Made by a program: the position numbers and the translations under genes. Positions 59,297 through 64,000 of a stretch of DNA of 64,000 nt are shown here, piece by piece. The first letter of the stretch is position 1. Each line of letters starts with the position of its first letter. The DNA comes from Paraconexibacter sp040581415 (GTDB lineage Bacteria > Actinomycetota > Thermoleophilia > Solirubrobacterales > Solirubrobacteraceae): contig NZ_CP114014.1 in NCBI RefSeq assembly GCF_040581415.1, forward strand, positions 4,402,001-4,466,000. Reading direction: 5' to 3'. Below the pieces are notes generated by a model. It saw only the letters and a list, made by a program, of their open reading frames with translations, ran no database searches and was not told the DNA's origin.

Positions 59297-60004
59297 TCAA
59301 GGCGAGCTGGGAGTCGCCTGTGCGCCGGCTGTGCCTCGGAAGTTCGCGCAGTCGGCGACGGCCAGGTCTGCTCGGCAGAACGTCTGCGCCCGCCAGCGCC
59401 GCGTGAACTCCCGCGTGAACCGGTCGAGCGCTGCGCCCTTCTGCTGCTGGGTGCCCTTTGCGACGGCGGCCTGCAGCTTGGAGGAGCTGACGTTCAGCTC
59501 GACCCGGCGCCGCAGGTCGGCGGGTGTCATCCCGGACGACTTCAGGAACCGCTGGAAGTCCGCCGCCTTCGGGTAGGAGCGCTGCTTCTCGGCAGCGAAC
59601 GCCTTGTCGATCTCGGCCGCGGTGACGGTGAGCCCACGGCGCTCCGCCTCGCGGGTGATCCGGATGCCCGAGATCAGGAACTGCAGGGCCTGGTCGCGGA
59701 AGCCCTTGGCTGCCGCCTTCCGCGATGACGCGGGCTGGCCCGCGGTGGCCGGGGCGGCGCGGCGGACGACCGCGACCCAGTGGTCGAGGGTCGCGCGCGT
59801 GATCGGCTCGCCGCCGACCGTCGCCACGGCGTCGGCGGGGATCGCGGCGACGCCGGCCGTCGGCGTGCTCGCGACGGTCCCCGTGCTGACGGCAGCGTCC
59901 TTGCCGGTCGACGAGCCGTCCCCGTCGTCCCCACCGCAGGCGCTGAGGGTCGACGCAGCGATCAGGACGGCGACGAGGCTGGGGACAAGGCGGCGGCTGG
60001 ACAC
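59297..60004 (-). CDS. SurA-N-like lipoprotein without the isomerase domain
   Basis: The 235-residue paralogue of the preceding gene has a lipoprotein signal (SLVAVLIAASTLSAC) and the same chaperone core (FAAEKQRSYPKAADFQRFLK, SSGMTPADLRRRVELN). It goes straight to the shared C-terminal part (FTREFTRRWRAQTFCRADLA), skipping about 120 residues of parvulin domain. It could be a holdase or partner of the full-length protein. Lies between mfd and the full-length copy. Confidence 0.88.
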   Translation of the reverse strand: MSSRRLVPSLVAVLIAASTLSACGGDDGDGSSTGKDAAVSTGTVASTPTAGVAAIPADAVATVGGEPITRATLDHWVAVVRRAAPATAGQPASSRKAAAKGFRDQALQFLISGIRITREAERRGLTVTAAEIDKAFAAEKQRSYPKAADFQRFLKSSGMTPADLRRRVELNVSSSKLQAAVAKGTQQQKGAALDRFTREFTRRWRAQTFCRADLAVADCANFRGTAGAQATPSSP

Positions 60005-60074
60005 CCGACGATCATCCCGGATCCGGCGTATGGCCCGGTCTCGTTCCGGGCTCAGGTCGCGCTCGGGCCGGGTC

Positions 60075-63479
<3,405 letters not shown>

Positions 63480-63699
63480 GGCGGGACGCACGACGGCCGC
63501 GCGGGTGGCGCGGCCGGGGGTTGGCCAGTCTACGAACCCGGCGCTGCTTTCGGCCACCCCACCCCCGCCCATGCCGCCTCCAGCGTGCCGAAACCCGGCG
63601 AGCATCAGACTGGGTGATGAGAAACGGGTTTCGGCGGCTTGGGCGGCCGCCGCGGGACCTCGCGGACCGGCTTGGGCGGGGATGGGGCCGCCGGAGCGG

Positions 63700-64000
63700 T
63701 CAGGCGGCGGTGGCGTCCAGGTTCAGGCGGACGTAGTCGATCGTGATGCGGCCGTCCGGGGACGCCGCGGACAGCTCGGCCGCCACGTCCGCGACGAACG
63801 ACTCGTGCAGCTCGGCCGGGAGGCGCTCGAGGTGGGACCCCAGCACGATCGTCGACAGGTACTCGAGCGGCTCGTCCGGCTGGACGGGCCGCTCGACGAG
63901 CGTGGCGCTGACGTCCGTGAACCCGGCAGCGCGCAGCCGGTCCGTCGCGTCCTGCGGCGTGCTGAAATTCCACGGACCGGCCCAGCCGGACAGGTAGGGC
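63700..64000 (-). CDS. SAM-dependent methyltransferase, C-terminal part (runs off the window)
   Basis: The frame on the minus strand from base 64000 to the stop at 63700 encodes about 100 residues: PYLSGWAGPWNFSTPQDATD, RLRAAGFTDV, then LEYLSTIVLGSHLERLPAEL, RITIDYVRLNL. This matches the end of class I methyltransferases of the trans-aconitate methyltransferase type. The SAM-binding part lies outside the window. Confidence 0.8.
   Translation of the reverse strand, partial: PYLSGWAGPWNFSTPQDATDRLRAAGFTDVSATLVERPVQPDEPLEYLSTIVLGSHLERLPAELHESFVADVAAELSAASPDGRITIDYVRLNLDATAA

Overview
The window is high-GC bacterial DNA with tightly packed genes, many 1-bp or 4-bp stop/start overlaps, frequent GTG starts and actinobacterial families. 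The arrangement mfd / SurA-like lipoproteins / mazG / eno / ftsB-like, the V4R, UPF0173 and fused ECF sigma/anti-sigma families and the initiator tRNA sequence suggest an actinomycete, most likely of the Thermoleophilia (Solirubrobacterales). This placement is an inference from gene content; no rRNA is present to confirm it.

Region 1 (about 1-30.5 kb) is an accessory catabolic region. It opens with the N-terminal part of an acyl-CoA synthetase, an unknown wHTH-like protein, a degenerate 2-keto-4-pentenoate hydratase relative, a large MalT/SARP-type regulator, an FAD amine-oxidase-like flavoprotein and a small wHTH protein. An IS3-family element (7384-8693) has cut a TetR gene. A V4R sensor and a GntR regulator follow. 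Then comes a minus-strand meta-cleavage operon (16056 down to 10727): Rieske dioxygenase alpha and beta, extradiol dioxygenase, C-C bond hydrolase, SCP2-like protein, a 102-aa unknown, and a dihydrodiol dehydrogenase. A divergent IclR gene and two TGACA/TGTCA palindromes sit at its promoter. Next is a second module, centred on a divergent Paa-type di-iron aryl-CoA epoxidase (paaA, DUF59 paaD, short paaB, paaC, separate zinc ribbon) followed by a benzoate-CoA-ligase-like enzyme. Facing it is a plus-strand beta-oxidation-like operon (enoyl-CoA hydratase, ALDH, enoyl-CoA hydratase, ALDH, thiolase, a degenerate plus active SDR pair, alpha/beta hydrolase), and then a PaaX regulator and a thioesterase.

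The simplest reading is a two-stage pathway. The Rieske/meta-cleavage operon releases an aromatic or related acid from a bulky aromatic. The ligase activates that acid to a CoA thioester, the Paa-like enzyme epoxidises the ring, and the facing operon opens and shortens it to central metabolites. No Rieske ferredoxin/reductase, PaaE, PaaZ or BoxC is visible, so the module is either incomplete here or chemically different from the classical Paa and Box routes.

The catabolic region ends at the 3' end of an initiator tRNA-Met gene (30669-30742), a typical boundary for an acquired island. A truncated response-regulator fragment lies between them.

Region 2 (about 30.8-64 kb) looks like chromosomal core. 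It holds a MerR/VOC pair, a soluble chemoreceptor with four tandem repeats, a D-2-hydroxyacid dehydrogenase, Ppx/GppA, a TetR/thioesterase pair, a membrane adenylate cyclase, a DsbA-like protein, an HxlR regulator with no ordinary start codon, a secreted glycosidase-like protein, an ECF sigma factor fused to an anti-sigma-like tail, CsaA-like and UPF0173 proteins, and a rhomboid-like protein without catalytic residues. It continues with a DEAD-box helicase, a YbdK-type ligase, archaeal-type class I FBP aldolase, a thermonuclease, CsrA, FtsB-like, enolase, MazG, two SurA-like lipoproteins (one without the isomerase domain), Mfd and the end of a methyltransferase gene.
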